Part shown: positions 22,290-34,110 of the stretch, in pieces
Layout of the letters: each line of letters begins with the position of its first letter
How positions within the stretch are numbered: position 1 is the stretch's first letter
Assembly: GCA_023614405.1 (NCBI GenBank)
Contig: CM042685.1
Span: 83,628,684 to 83,692,683, forward strand
Origin: Avena insularis
Lineage: Eukaryota; Streptophyta; Magnoliopsida; Poales; Poaceae
DNA length: 64,000 nucleotides
Direction: 5' to 3'
The notes under the pieces: generated by a model
What the model was told of the DNA's origin: nothing
The model's input: only the letters and a program-made list of their open reading frames with translations
Databases searched by the model: none
Program-made: the position numbers and the translations under genes

Positions 22290-22925
22290 TCATCAGAGGC
22301 TAAAGTGTTGAGCTCTGAACTTACGGACTCGTTCTTGCCATAAGATACCTCACCTACGGTTTTTGGTGCTTGAGACCCTCATGCGGTACATGTATCGAGC
22401 CTCAGCGGTACACGCATTTGACCTACGGCCCTCTCCTGGTAAGGTCTACGGGGCGGCTCATGAGAGGCATCCCCCTCCACTAGAAAAAGTACTACATGAC
22501 CTAAAGTGTCAATATCTGAACTTACGAATCAGGTCCAGCGACGAATCACCTCACACACGCTCCTGAAACTTAGAAAAAACATCTTTGCAATGGCTCATGA
22601 GGCTCTGCTCCTCAGCATCCCAAGCTCTCAGGACCTAAAGTTTCGAGATCTGAACTCACAGACCGGGTCCAGCAATGAGTCACCTCACCCATGATGCCTG
22701 ATATTTAAAAAAACCTCGTGTGAAACCCACAAAACCCTCGGCAATGGGGATGATGGGACAAGCATGAGTCCTACAACTTTCTCCTCAATAAGCTTATGGG
22801 GCCACCTTGGAGACACACCCTCTCTAGCGGCCAGAACTTTACAGGGCCTAGAGTGTTGAGCTCTGATCTGACGGGCCAGTTTCGGCAGTAAGTTACCTCA
22901 CCTACGATTCCTAGCACTCAAAAAC
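22290..22925 (-). repeat. Four direct repeats in the right Tat-D arm
   Basis: Copies near 22302, 22498, 22632 and 22850 share AAAGTGTTGAGCTCTGAACT-like text followed by TTACCTCACCTACG-like text, the reverse complement of the left-arm unit. Spacing varies from about 130 to 220 bp. Confidence 0.7.
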
Positions 22926-23933
22926 ACTTCACATAAGTGCATTTCAAGAATTCAACGACACGTGCCATCTCGCCACAGTCGTCTCCTCAAGAGGCCTAGG
23001 AGAGGCGAGCAAGGCAAGGCCTCCCCACGATGCAACCACTACTTACAACTTGGAGAGGGCCAACACCAGGTCTTCTCGCCCACAATTAGGCGCCAACCCT
23101 ATGATACTCCCTCGGGAGATCTACAGAGCGACTCACAAGGAGGCCCGGGCTACAAGCCTAAGAATCGGTAGCTACGACAAACACAAGAGCCTGCTTCCCT
23201 TTGCTCAAAAGGTGGATCGTGCAGCCTCCTCCGTGACCAAGGAACAACAACACTTGCGGGCCTCGCGAGGCTCAAACAGCATTCAAAATGCTAACCCAGG
23301 GGCCTCTGTCGAATCTTCTCCATGAGGACGCTTGCAAAAGGATCTTGCGGCTTGCAAGGGCTCGCCAATCCGTCATGTCAACAAGCCGCAGAAAAACGCT
23401 ATAATGACCTACAACTGAAGGGCCTGGAGTCCTTTGCAAGGATATGGGGCTACACCCCCGGAAGAGTACGAAGCTCCCCGCGAGCTATTGATCGAAGCCC
23501 GCCATGTGGCAGCCCTGGTCACTAGCTGAGAGAGATCTGCGCAAGCAGCGTCCCCCAGGCGCCGCCTTCGGGAGTCACCCCATCGCGCACAATATGTGGA
23601 AGCCTCACCTCGCGAGGACCGCCATTCAGAAGGAAAGTATAGGCAACCGCCACAGGCTTCGTTAAGTAGGCGTCGCACCATGACCACACACAACAAAACT
23701 CCAGGCATCACAACAAACATGCAAAATAGGACGACCAACACAAGGGTCCACACGGAGAACTTCATCATAGTAATGCTTACAATACAGAAGGATGACAAGT
23801 ACTGCAGCATCACACCTCCGCTAGCGAGGTCCTGCGCCCTCTCGGTGGCGCCACGACGGTCACGATGGTTGCCCCTCTCAAACCGCCTAGAGGTGAGGAG
23901 AGTAGTCAATGCGACACATCTGGGTGTCATATA
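22926..23933. other. Right arm interior, no gene seen
   Basis: Counterpart of 19490-20427. It is GC-rich with CTCGCGAGG palindromes. Open frames on both strands here have no recognisable domain and look like chance openings. Confidence 0.4.
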
Positions 23934-24555
23934 CTAAGATGGAAAAGTATCCCCGCCAGCATACCGAAACCGAAACGTGAAGTCACGCCGATTGTGGTGC
24001 TTGGCAAGGAAGTGATGCCAACCGCCAGAGAGGAACTTCTTGCCCCATGAGAAGGTGTCGACACATACCTCCCACCTCTCCTGCCCTCTAGAGTGGTGCA
24101 ACTGCACTTCCCCGGGTAGGTCATTCACGGCTCTGAGAACAAAACCCTTAGGGAGCTTCACCCTCACAAACTAGTCTAGTTAACTGAGGATGACGACGAA
24201 GTCGATGACTCTGACGGGATCAGGGTCATCCTCGATCTTGATCATAACTACTAGAATATGCTGAGAGGGGGGAGTGGGCTCCGAGCTGCTGCCTAGTCGT
24301 CCTTCATGCCCCCTGCAACGTATGTGGCCGCTGCCGCGAGGGCGACCTCGGTCGCTCTTGGCTATCTCGTTTCCGTCACCCGCCACGAAGACCCTAGATG
24401 AGGGGGTCGGTGACAGAGCGACGGTGTGTACTCCGCACCTCCCACAACCACTCCCCCATGGGAGCCTCCCGACTGTGTTTCACCGTCGGGGTCGCTTCCA
24501 TCTCCACCAAGAAAGACTTACCCTTCTCACCGGAAGAGAAGCACTTGGGAGCCAT
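23934..24555 (-). pseudogene. Right Tat-D antisense gene with B3-like domain
   Basis: Minus-strand homologue of the left gene. It starts MAPKCFSSGEKGKSFLVEME, is broken by TGA/TAA-type stops and shifts in the middle (KIEDDPDPVRVIDFVV is still readable), and ends in a B3-like block: VKLPKGFVLRAVNDLPGEVQ, HHSRGQERWEVCVDTF, GWHHFLAKHH and FRFRYAGGDTFPS. A stop at 23934 cuts the last strand of the fold. Protein identity to the left copy is roughly half in the B3 part by eye, so the copies are old or from different subfamilies. It runs opposite to its plus-strand host element. Confidence 0.58.
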
Positions 24556-24905
24556 CGAGGAGGACGGGACTCGGACGGTGTGAAGCGAGGGGAAAGAAGT
24601 GGGGAAGGTGGTGTAAAAATGGCGAGCAACATGCCCACTCCTCAATTTGACAAGACAAGGCGAGGTGACACAACATTAACCGCTAGGCCCCACACATCGT
24701 CGCATCATGGGTACAACTCCCGGGAGGGAACAGTGTGCTGAAGAACTATGGTAAAGGGCGCATGGATGCTTCGGCTTCACGGGTGGGATGAGATGTGGTA
24801 GGCCCTTGTTCAACGAGCGGGAGCCAGGACCCATCAATCGTCCATGGCCGCTTGCCCCTTCGAGCCCACCAAGGGACAAATGCGAGCCAAGAGCCTGTGC
24901 GCTAC

Positions 24906-25797
24906 TGTTGGGGCCCTGGCAACCAGGGTTCCATGTCCCTACGGTTGAAAGGTCCAGCATTGAGGATGTCACCCCCTTGTGAGGCAGTAGGGCCTCTAGA
25001 GGTGGCCTGGCCGCGCGATCCCTCACAAGGCCCCGCCTCATGACAAAACAACCTACAGAGTATATATCTTATGCAAGGACTCTGCTGTTGTGCCATGCCT
25101 CGTCTCAGAGACTCAGATGCTTTGGGACTTGCTAGGGGCAGATTGGTAACTTCATCGGAAGGGTGCGAGCCATGCCCCAACAAGGAGTGCAGCAGCCCTG
25201 CGGCTCTAGTCCTCCTTGGCAAAGCAAGACCCGGTCTGCCTCCTTTTCTGTAGGAAGAGGACATATGACCTCATGGTGGAATTCTCCTCACCTTGCCATT
25301 TCAGTGTAATGAGGAAAAGCAAAGAGCGTCGGATGAATACAAATGGTGCCAAAGAAGGCTAGTTTATAGAATGACGGTGGGAAGCCCAACGTCCAGGACC
25401 TAGTCTACCAAAAGAAGCCTCATAGACCAGGTTGTCAAGGAGCGGCACTGTGGAAGCCCTTCCCACCCAACAGTTGGGGGAAGAGGCCCGACGCTGCTAG
25501 ATAAGGAGACCTTATCCTACCTTAGAATAGGTCTATCCCAGAGATATCCAACCCTAGACTCTCATCCACTATTGTACCCTCGCGAGGCACGCGAGGAATA
25601 CAACAAATCAGGATTAGGGGCTTTACCTCCTCATGAGGGTCCCGAAACTGGGTAAAAAACCCCGGGTCACCTCTCTATCGTGTGCTTGCTCTACCGTTTC
25701 CACCATCACCATGACTTCTTGGAATCACGTGTACAACCTCCTCTCGAACCAAGGGATCGGTGTGCCCTAGTTTCTTTCACGGGTCAAATCTCTGACA
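24906..25797 (+). repeat. 3' LTR of right Tat-D element (about 892 bp)
   Basis: It starts TGTTGGGGCCCTGGCAACC and matches the left LTR in reverse complement. The text near 25600-25680 (TTACCTCCTCATGAGGGTCC, then CTGGGTAAAAAACCCCGGGT) is typical of the R/U5 part of gypsy LTRs in this tribe. I place the end at CTCTGACA (25797), which is a guess without a second complete copy. Confidence 0.55.
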
Positions 25798-26470
25798 CTA
25801 TCCACCATAATTTCGAAAATCTCCCCACAAAGGAGACCCACAACCTTCGGATTGATCTTTCAATTTGATGATTTTTTGGTGGTTTTGGCTTGTAGGTCCA
25901 TGTTTTCAACTACTCTCGATAGGTTAGGTAACACACAAAGGAAGAATTGGGGTTTCCAAGGGTGGTGCAAATTATACCTTTTGGTGATGATGAACTTGCA
26001 ACCGTGGGAGAGGGGATGGTTTGAAATCCATGGTGTCGATGTCAAGTGCGAGGCATTGTTGCGGAAGCTTTATCAGATTACACACACGCACATGGAACAC
26101 AAACACATGGAGGAATCAGTCGAAAAGGAAAAGAGGTAAAAAATTGTACACGGCCGGAGACTCCATGGGGGGCAAAAACTCTGTGGTGCTAGGCCAGAGA
26201 CTCCGGTATCTTGGCAGCATGATGAACAACTCGTGTTCTTGAGCAGAAATTCAGCCTTTCCAACATCAAATCCGGAAAATTTCGACCAAATTAAGCTATG
26301 AAACATAGGTATAAGGTAGACCGACTCCAAAGACAAGTTTTAGTTGGACCAAAACCACAATCAACTCACCAAAATGTGAGGATCCAAAATCAATTTGGGG
26401 CAATATTTTTGGTATTTTAAAATTTATAGTGGAAATCGATGAACGAAGTCAAATCCATGGAAACCAAAAG
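25798..26470 (-). mobile_element. Leader region of a minus-strand LTR element
   Basis: The region follows, on the minus strand, the LTR and primer site at 26485 and 26471. It looks like a 5' untranslated or early gag region, but I see no clear reading frame or domain. Nothing else supportable lies here. Confidence 0.4.
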
Positions 26471-26482
26471 CTACTGATACCA
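26471..26482 (-). promoter_or_regulatory. Primer binding site (Met-tRNA type), minus strand
   Basis: Minus-strand TGGTATCAGTAG lies two bases after the LTR end at 26485. It resembles the initiator-Met site TGGTATCAGAGC used by many Copia elements and chromoviruses. Confidence 0.6.
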
Positions 26483-26484
26483 GT

Positions 26485-27286
26485 TGATATGGGATCCCTT
26501 GTGGGATTGACCCTTGGGTGGCCCGATCTTCACGGATTGGAGGCAGGGAGTGAGGGTAAGCACGATGAACATGATGAACTCAACTCAAATGCAAGGTAAA
26601 TATACTAATGCACGCAAATACACCCGATTTGATTTGCTCCCATTGGTTCGAACAACAAATCCAATAGAATCCTCAAGAAGAGACCGTGATATAGAATCAC
26701 CATATGAGAGATTAGCAAGTGGATGATAGAATCCCAATCAAAAGGAGAGTAGCAACCAAGTAGAATCCCAAAGGGGAGAGACCTAGCACAACTAGAATCC
26801 TTGATAGGGAGAGACAAAACACTTGAGGAGCATCTTGACAACTTGGAGATGAACACCGAACTCCAAGGCCTTGTACAACTCATAAATTAAGTATAGGGAG
26901 GGGTTACCATCGAGGGTTAGGCACGAGCCTTCATTCATCTTCAAATCTAGGGTTTCAAGGAGGGAGTGGGGGCATATATAGGACAAAAACAAGCTAGGGG
27001 TATTCTAGGCATAAAGGGGAGTTTGGGGGGCATTACATGGGCTAGTCCCAAGTCAAGGGCGCTGGCCTCCAGAGAGTCTGGGTTCGAGGGGTCGGAGACT
27101 CCGGGCATGGTTTCGGTCTTCGAGGAAGTATCCAAGGGGGTGTAACAAGTGCTCCAAGCGCTCGTCCGGAGTCCTTGGGGCGCCAGGCTAGAGAATCCGG
27201 GTCTAGGGCCGGATACTCCGGGGTCCAGGGGAAAAGACTTTGGTGCTCTTCTAGATGCTTCTTCTTCCTTCGCTTCTAGGACTCTT
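26485..27286 (-). repeat. LTR on minus strand, cut by the chromovirus
   Basis: On the plus strand it begins TGATATGGGATCCC next to the primer site. A TATA-like box (CCTATATATGCC, minus) lies near 26975. The 5' end of the LTR is missing because the chromovirus LTR starts at 27287. Family not identified; the primer site allows Copia or another lineage. Confidence 0.55.
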
Positions 27287-30200
27287 TGTAACACCCTAAC
27301 ATTTAGGAACCAACGAAGGGTAGAAATTGGATTTTGTGCATGTGCATGCATTCATCAGTAAAATGTGGGTAAATTTTTTGCCAAACAAAAACCTAAAGTG
27401 ATCATAGTTTCTTTCACTCTCTGGAGGTAGGAAAAGCTCTTGAAAGTGATTGTTATAAACTTTGACATAATCTTTATGAATTAGTGTGTTTTGGGGGAAA
27501 TAATTTGGATTCAAATTTGAAATTTGAATCAATTGTAAAGTATTTAAAATTTAGAAGTTAGTATTTTAAAAATGTTTTACAAAAATCAATTAGTAATATT
27601 ATTTGTTATAATAAAGATATAATAAATAATAAGAAGAAGAATTTAAGATAAAGAAATTCAAATAGAAATGAATTCTTATTTCTTATCTTTATTCCATAAA
27701 CATTTTACATTGTAGAAATCATACAACTAATAGAGTAATTCATTACAGCAAGAGAATTACAAGAAATGAAATTCTAATATAAATAAATCATTACAAGATT
27801 ATTACAAGAGAATAAAATAAATATTACAATAAGAATCTATAAATTTATCTACTCCTATACTACATCTCGAGTATCCAGATCTTGTACCTGCAAAATACAA
27901 AAAAAACAAAATAAAAAAAAAAGATTATTTTTTTAGAATTACTCTCAGTAGGGAACAGTTAAGTGCACTGTTCATAGTACCTCATTGAGTAATAGTAAAA
28001 GGGTCAAGTTTCACCACTGTGTAAGTATTTGTTCTTTTATATCAAATAAGCTTCAAAGCCATATTATCAACAACAAAGTAAAAGGGGAAAGTTTCACCAG
28101 GATAGTAGATTATAAAAGGATAAAAGGTGAAAACACCTCACTTATCTGATCCATAAAGAACACCAAGCAACCATGCATCACACTCAACAAAATACATGAT
28201 GTGTGATATCGACACAGTAGCTACAACATACGCAATCAAAAGGTAAGTGCACATCCGTAGCACAGCCTTAGTAGCTCATTTCCAATTTCAAGCACAAATC
28301 CAATACCACACCAAGCCTGCCCAAGGAAAGCAAAACCACCAGCCAAGTTATACACCAGATCATTCAACCATTCATCAGACGGTGACATAAGGAGGAGGTG
28401 TAGTAGGTGGATAGCAAGATCAAGATCAAGCTCACATGAACTAGAAGGAGCGGGAGCAGCACTAGGAGGTGTAGAATAAGATCAAGCCAGCAACACAAGC
28501 TAGCAAGATCAAGCCAATCAGATCAACCAGCACCATAGCAACATCACCCACAACCAAGTGGTGTGGTGAGTACATATAAAACCATCACAAGATCCAATCA
28601 TCTTATCTAGACTATCAAACATGTGTTGTGTTATATATAAACCTCTCTGAAATCACCCAAGTGTGGTGTACTAGGCCGATAGGGTCCAGTACCACTTCGG
28701 TGGGTAATTTTGACCAGCCAATTTTGGCTAGGTTGGGCCTGGTCAGCCCAATTGGATGGCCCATGTCTTAAAAGAAAAAAAATAATTTAAAGAATTAACA
28801 AAAGACCAAAATACCCCTAGGATTTAATAAATTCTAGTAAATAAAATAAAAGCCCTAAAAATACAAATGATATATTTTAGGTCTATAATACTACAAGCTA
28901 CCTAACTAAATTAAGAAATCTATTGTTAATAGAATAAATTTAGGTTAAACATTTTTATAATATATATTCTTTGTGGAATTTTATAAAAATCAATAAAATA
29001 CCTAAAAATAAATAAAATAACTTCTACCAACCTTAATTAAAGTAGTATTTAATAAAAATACTGAATTGATATCTAGGATATCAAAATAAAATCTTTTCAA
29101 TTAAAGTGCTTATTCTTCAAAAGAAATATTAAGAAAATAAATATAGGAGCTAAAAATAATTAAATAATATTTTCTGACTCTTTTACTGATATATAATATT
29201 AAAAAATATCAAGTATAATATTTACAAAATATTAATAATTATTCCTTTTATTAAGGCAATTAATATATTGGGTAAAACACACAAAGAAGATAAATAAAAA
29301 ATGATGCATTGCATTATTATGCATAATCATTTTTGCTTCTTTAATATTGTCCTTACCGGGCAATAATGATGTTTTGTAGAAATAGAAGCTTAAGGTTGAG
29401 CGCAAGCATCTGACTTCACTACCTTGAAATCACAAGGAAAGTTCATCACTTGCTCATGTCCTTTGAGGAGTCTTTATCAAAGTATTTACAAATTGTGTGT
29501 TATCATCTATGTATCGAAGAAAGAAAATATTATTTTCTCAAAACAAATAAATTGTTGATATCATCCTAAGTGATGATATGGATAAGGTGAGCAATGGAAC
29601 TTAGGTTTCCTTTTGCAATAAGATTAATCACCTAGGACTTAACAACCCATGACATTAGTGATTCTAGCGCCGTATATCACGCGTTAACCATGAGATTTGG
29701 AATGGGACGAAGAAGTCGGCTATATCTTCTTCCTCTCGCATGTAGCCAGATGTGCAGGTCGTGGTTGTTATCCTCGTAGGGTGCATTAATTGGTAATTCG
29801 TAGAGGATATGCAACATATGGGTGGGAACCCTCAACGACCCATGATAGTTCTGGCATCTGACGGTCTATACTAACCATTGTCGTAATTCAGTGGGTGGGC
29901 ATTACGTACACCAAGGAGACATGCGGGGTTGCGAAGGGGGCAGTGATTGGCTTGGATCACCTACTGGGCCCCACATCATGGAATTGTGGATGGGAAAGTA
30001 CGCCCGGTTATGCAACAAGGAGTTGATCTCTCATGGATAAAGTAACACACCTCTGCAGAGTGTAAGAACTGTAACTTGTTACTCCCTATTCCGCGAAGGA
30101 TCTACGAACATGGCAGGAAAGGAACTCCATGAATGTTCTAGTCAATCTGTGAAGGCTCATGGGCATAGTTTTTGATAATAAAATCAATGTTTAAAGAAAT

Positions 30201-30789
30201 GTTTACAAAAACTACATAGTGCCAAGGACTGATAGTCCGAGGTGGTAGATAGAGCATCAAACTTCCCACTTTGCATATAATGAACTTGCTGGGTAATGTG
30301 TTACTCACCCTTTTCTTTGATCCCCTGATTAGACTCTAAGGATCTAGAAGATACTCCATTGTACGCAGCAGAAGGCCAAGAGGATATCTACTACGAGGAG
30401 CCCGATCTGTCTGGAGGTGTGGAAGGAGTGGACTATGAAATACGTTATGGAGTGGAGGAGAATGAGTCAGAATAGTTGACATAGTTGTTAGTAACCAATT
30501 GAGCCGAGCAGCGAAAACCTTATATAATAAGTTATTGAGCTCAATTCGGAGTATAAGGTTAAAACCTTAAATCTTCCGCAGAAAAAGTTTTAAGTTGGTT
30601 TGTAATTTGAATCTTTTGAACTCTAGAACTTATGGTATTGTAATAATAATGTGTGTGTTTGTAATATGGACCCGCAATGTTTCTATTGTACCACTTTGAG
30701 GGATGTGATATTTACGGAAAGGTGTTCTACGGATGTCATGTCAAAGATTATAGTGTACTAGACATGCAGTAGTATGTTGGGTCATCGCA
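27287..30789 (+). repeat. 5' LTR of the chromovirus (3.5 kb)
   Basis: It runs from TGTAACACCCTA to ATCGCA before the primer site. A TATA-like TTATATATAA at 28631 is kept in the 3' copy near 38440. The part 28760-29350 is very AT-rich. No reading frame of note is present. Confidence 0.85.
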
Positions 30790-30791
30790 GT

Positions 30792-30805
30792 TGGTATCAG
30801 AGCAA
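30792..30805 (+). promoter_or_regulatory. Primer binding site of the chromovirus
   Basis: TGGTATCAGAGCAA, two bases after the LTR end, is the classic complement of the initiator Met-tRNA 3' end. Confidence 0.88.
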
Positions 30806-31000
30806 TTGCTTTGACCTTAGGTTGGAAACCTAGTAAAGGGTATTACATGTAGGATCCTATAGCAACGATAAAGAATTATCTAAAAGAGTATAATGGGTAT
30901 TCAAATGAGAATATTCGGTTGTATATTTTAGTGCGATAATTATTTGTTATGATGAAATATTATAATTTTTTACTAATCAAAATATTTTGTATACAGTGTG

Positions 31001-32200
31001 ATGGCACCAAAGTTTCCAAATCAATCTTTGGTAAGGAAAGAAGAGACTCTCGATGATTATCAAGGATCATTCACTGATCAACTTCGTCAACTCTTAAGGA
31101 TATTTAGTTGTCCAGCCAAGATTTCAGTTAATACCATAACTTATTATGATGATCGTATGCTATCCAAGTATCATGTGAGTATCCAACTTCCAGAGGAGCT
31201 TGGATTATATCATGATTTACCGATAGCTGAAGGTAGGAGTCATTTAGTAGCATACCATGTTGTAGTTTTGGGGGCGATAACCAATATTCGGGAGCACAAA
31301 GCCTAGGAAATAGAAGGGAGCACATTTTCCGTGATTCCTCATAATTCTATAAACACGGAGCCAGTATCGGATCATCTTACTTTAGTAAAGAAGCATCCTA
31401 AGCTAGCTTCCAAATGTATGGATCGATATCGACTTATTGTTGGGTCTTTGTATAAGACACATCAAGTCATAGTAGAGGATAAGGATTATATGTTGGATGA
31501 TCTAACTGATCGAGAACGAAGGGAGCAGTTAGCATATCAATTGGAGAATGAAGCAAGGAATAGGGTAAAACCAATCTTTAAGGATATGCATATAGATCCA
31601 GATCTTTTACACCATATCCATATTCACCCAGACCAGAACCTACCCATGATCCTACTTTAGATATGAGGTATCCTGTACCATAGGCTTCCGAGGAAGGATC
31701 TGATTCAGAACTTCCTATTGAGAATTATGATGGATGGAGAATGGGATCACCTAATGGATTCCGAGGTAATCAAATGTCAGTGGATGGGTCTGATAGAGAT
31801 GTTGGACAATCCAGCTGGATTGGTGCGAGAATCAACAATAATGATAGTAGCAGGAATGGTATATTTGTATGAAGTCAGGATGAGGAAGAAGATCCCGAGG
31901 AAAGGGTGTTTGAATCATAAATATCCTATCAAAACCCAGGGAATGTACATTATCCAGTGTTTAACTATCTTGCCCAACAGATCACCTAGGGAGCAATGGA
32001 ATATGAGTATTCTATTGATAACTATTGAAATGAGGCTCAGGAGATGCATGTGGAAGATTGTGATGCACAAGTTTCTACAGTATTTTCAGCTGAGCTGGAT
32101 AGAGTCAACGCACTCAAGCTGAGTGATAACTCAAATCCTGATACTTCTGATACTGAGTACATTCCATCTGGAAGGCCATTTCTTCCACAAACTATGTGAC
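31001..32200 (+). pseudogene. Extra reading frame between primer site and gag of the chromovirus
   Basis: The first ATG after the primer site (31001) opens MAPKFPNQSLVRKEETLDDY and continues past a TAG at 31304 in the same frame to 31660 (LPEELGLYHDLPIAEGRSHL, then LDDLTDRERREQLAYQLENE). A shift follows, after which another frame reads SDSELPIENYDGWRMGSPNG and ends near 32196 in SDTEYIPSGRPFLPQ. Total about 390 codons. It is not a Gag: no capsid or zinc motif is seen and the real gag follows at 32662. I do not recognise the protein. Its charge and length suggest a true extra gene of this family, now decayed. Confidence 0.5.
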
Positions 32201-32661
32201 GGACGTCACGTCCACACGGTTGGACTGCACGCATGTATAATGAACTTCGCGGACACTAAGGACGTAGACTACATATTAGTAGTAGCTAGTATTGCATATT
32301 GTAGTGTGAGAGAATGATGTACCTAAATAAGAGAGGTAGTACCCATATATGATATTGTACCTATATGGTACAGGCTTGTAATGACTTTGTAGTTACTAAG
32401 TTGTTGTAATGTATAATATGTGGAAGTGCATATTTGGTTCTTATTTGGATTTTGTTTTCCATTGTGTGACTAGTTATGTGCATGAAGTTGAGCTCAGAAC
32501 ACATCTGCATGATTTAATTATGAGTATTCACTTTATGTTGCAGGACTAGGGGGTCATGGAATTGGAGGTAGAAACTGAGTCCAAACAGCAGCGCATGGAG
32601 CGAGGCTAAGTAAAAAGAAGATGCAGATGCTGGAAATCAAGGAGCATTACAACCACCACCA

Positions 32662-33628
32662 ATGAGTCCATTAATAGAGCATAACTTTATGCAATATATG
32701 CAAATGATGCAAGAATCCCAAAACAAATTCATGGAAGAGTTGTTGGGACGAGCTGGAAACCAAAGAGCAACTGAAGGTGGAGGAGTGAGTCTTTCAGACT
32801 TCCAAAATGCAAGGTCGTCCTTTTGCATCAGCTCCAGAACTAATGGATGCAGAGGATTGGCTAGTAGATACAGAGAGAAAGTTAAGGACTATCGGTTGCA
32901 ATGATGAAGAAAAGTTGAGGTATGCAACACATCTCTTAACTAGTCCTACAACATCATGGTGGGAGAATCAGCTAGCAATGCAACCTCCAGGAAGGGAGTA
33001 TACCTGAGAGGAGTTCAAGCAGAGATTCCATGAGTATCATGCTCTTGAGAGTGTAATGGAGTTGAAGCGTAGGGAGTTTGAGGATCTTCAGCAAGGATAA
33101 TCCAGTGTCATGAAGTACATTCGGGAATTCAGTCAACTATCTTGTTATGCTGAGGATGAGGTGAACACTGAGGAAAAGAGAAAGAAGCGTTTTCTACGTG
33201 GTTTAAATCCATTTGTGAAGATGTAGTTGAGGCTGGCGAACAATTAAGTAAACTTTTCAACAGTTACTAGATGCAGCCACCACCTTTGAAGATGATTATA
33301 AGAATGTCCAAGAGGACCGAAGGAAAAGAGCAAAGAAGGAGACACAGAGGATTCAGGAAGTAAACCTAAACCCAATTTGGAGTTCAAACCCAGAAACAAA
33401 CCTTACAACAACAAGAATAACAGCAGTGGAGGTCAGTCCAATTCTCAGAGGAATATCATATGCTACAATTGTGGAATTCTAGGGAATTTCCAAAGAGAAT
33501 GCAAGAAGCGTGTAGTTATTTTCTATGGTTGTGGGAAAAAGGGACATATCAAGAGAGATTTTCCAAGAAAACCACCGGGTGGTTGGCCTAATAAAAGTGG
33601 AGGACAAGCCAGTGGAGGCAATGGATAG
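32662..33628 (+). pseudogene. gag: Chromovirus gag with degenerate zinc knuckles
   Basis: The capsid region reads APELMDAEDWLVDTERKLRT, then LRYATHLLTSPTTSWWENQ and later MKYIREFSQLSCYAEDEV with KRKKRFLRGLNPFVKM, the usual gypsy Gag pattern. A +1 shift lies near 32820. Stops are at about 33005, 33100 and 33225. Two C-terminal zinc knuckles are recognisable but damaged: CYNCGILGNFQREC has Asn for the His, and FYGCGKKGHIKRDF has lost its first and last Cys. The tail is Gly/Lys-rich. Confidence 0.8.
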
Positions 33629-33706
33629 CCCAATAAAGGAGGAAATTTTGTCAAGAATAATAATGGCAAAAGGAGCAGGCCTAATGGGAAGCTGAACTGT
33701 GCAACT

Positions 33707-34009
33707 TTGGAGGAGGTGGATAACTCCGAGCACGCGGTGATAGGTATGCTCAATATCCTTACCAATCCCGGAAATTTTTTATTTGATACTGGTGCAACTA
33801 CTTCATTCATATCTAAAGAATTTTGTGATAAGTTTGGGATTAGAAGAGCAACGTTAGAAAACCCTATGACCATAGTGACGGCAGGGGGAAATGTAGTGGT
33901 ACGCCACATTAAACATGATCAAGTTATCTCGATCTGTGGTTGTACATACTTTGTGGACCTTTATGCGTTTCCTTTGAAGGGAATTGTAGTAGTGCTGGGT
34001 ATGGACTAG
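33707..34009 (+). pseudogene. Chromovirus protease
   Basis: The retropepsin active site FLFDTGATTSFIS is intact at about 33776-33814, followed by VLGMD at the end of the domain and then a TAG (34007). This gives one undamaged domain of about 100 residues. It lies directly after the gag tail, with one frame change from the previous segment and another before RT. Confidence 0.82.
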
Positions 34010-34110
34010 ATGACTAAACATGGAGCTCAGATAAATTGTGAAGATAAAACTATTTCAATCAAGACTCCAAAGAAAGGATAGTATATTAGGATGATAAACA
34101 CGGTCATATC

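Larger units (their letters stand above)
17919..25797. mobile_element. Tat-D: inverted pair of gypsy 3' halves with B3-like genes
   Basis: The region is a large imperfect inverted repeat centred near 21680, with arms of about 3.2-3.5 kb. Each arm, read inward from its end, has a 3' LTR, a gene antisense to the element and a cluster of short repeats. The centre (about 21000-22020) holds a single plus-strand gag/protease fragment. Orientation of LTR starts and polypurine tracts shows the left arm belongs to a minus-strand element and the right arm to a plus-strand one. The arms are well diverged, so this is probably two copies, not a recent palindrome. No RT or integrase is visible. Confidence 0.65.

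Noticed and set aside
23409..23930. Minus-strand open frame of 173 codons in the right Tat-D arm
   Set aside because: No recognisable domain, no homologue in the left arm, and GC-rich sequence opens frames by chance.
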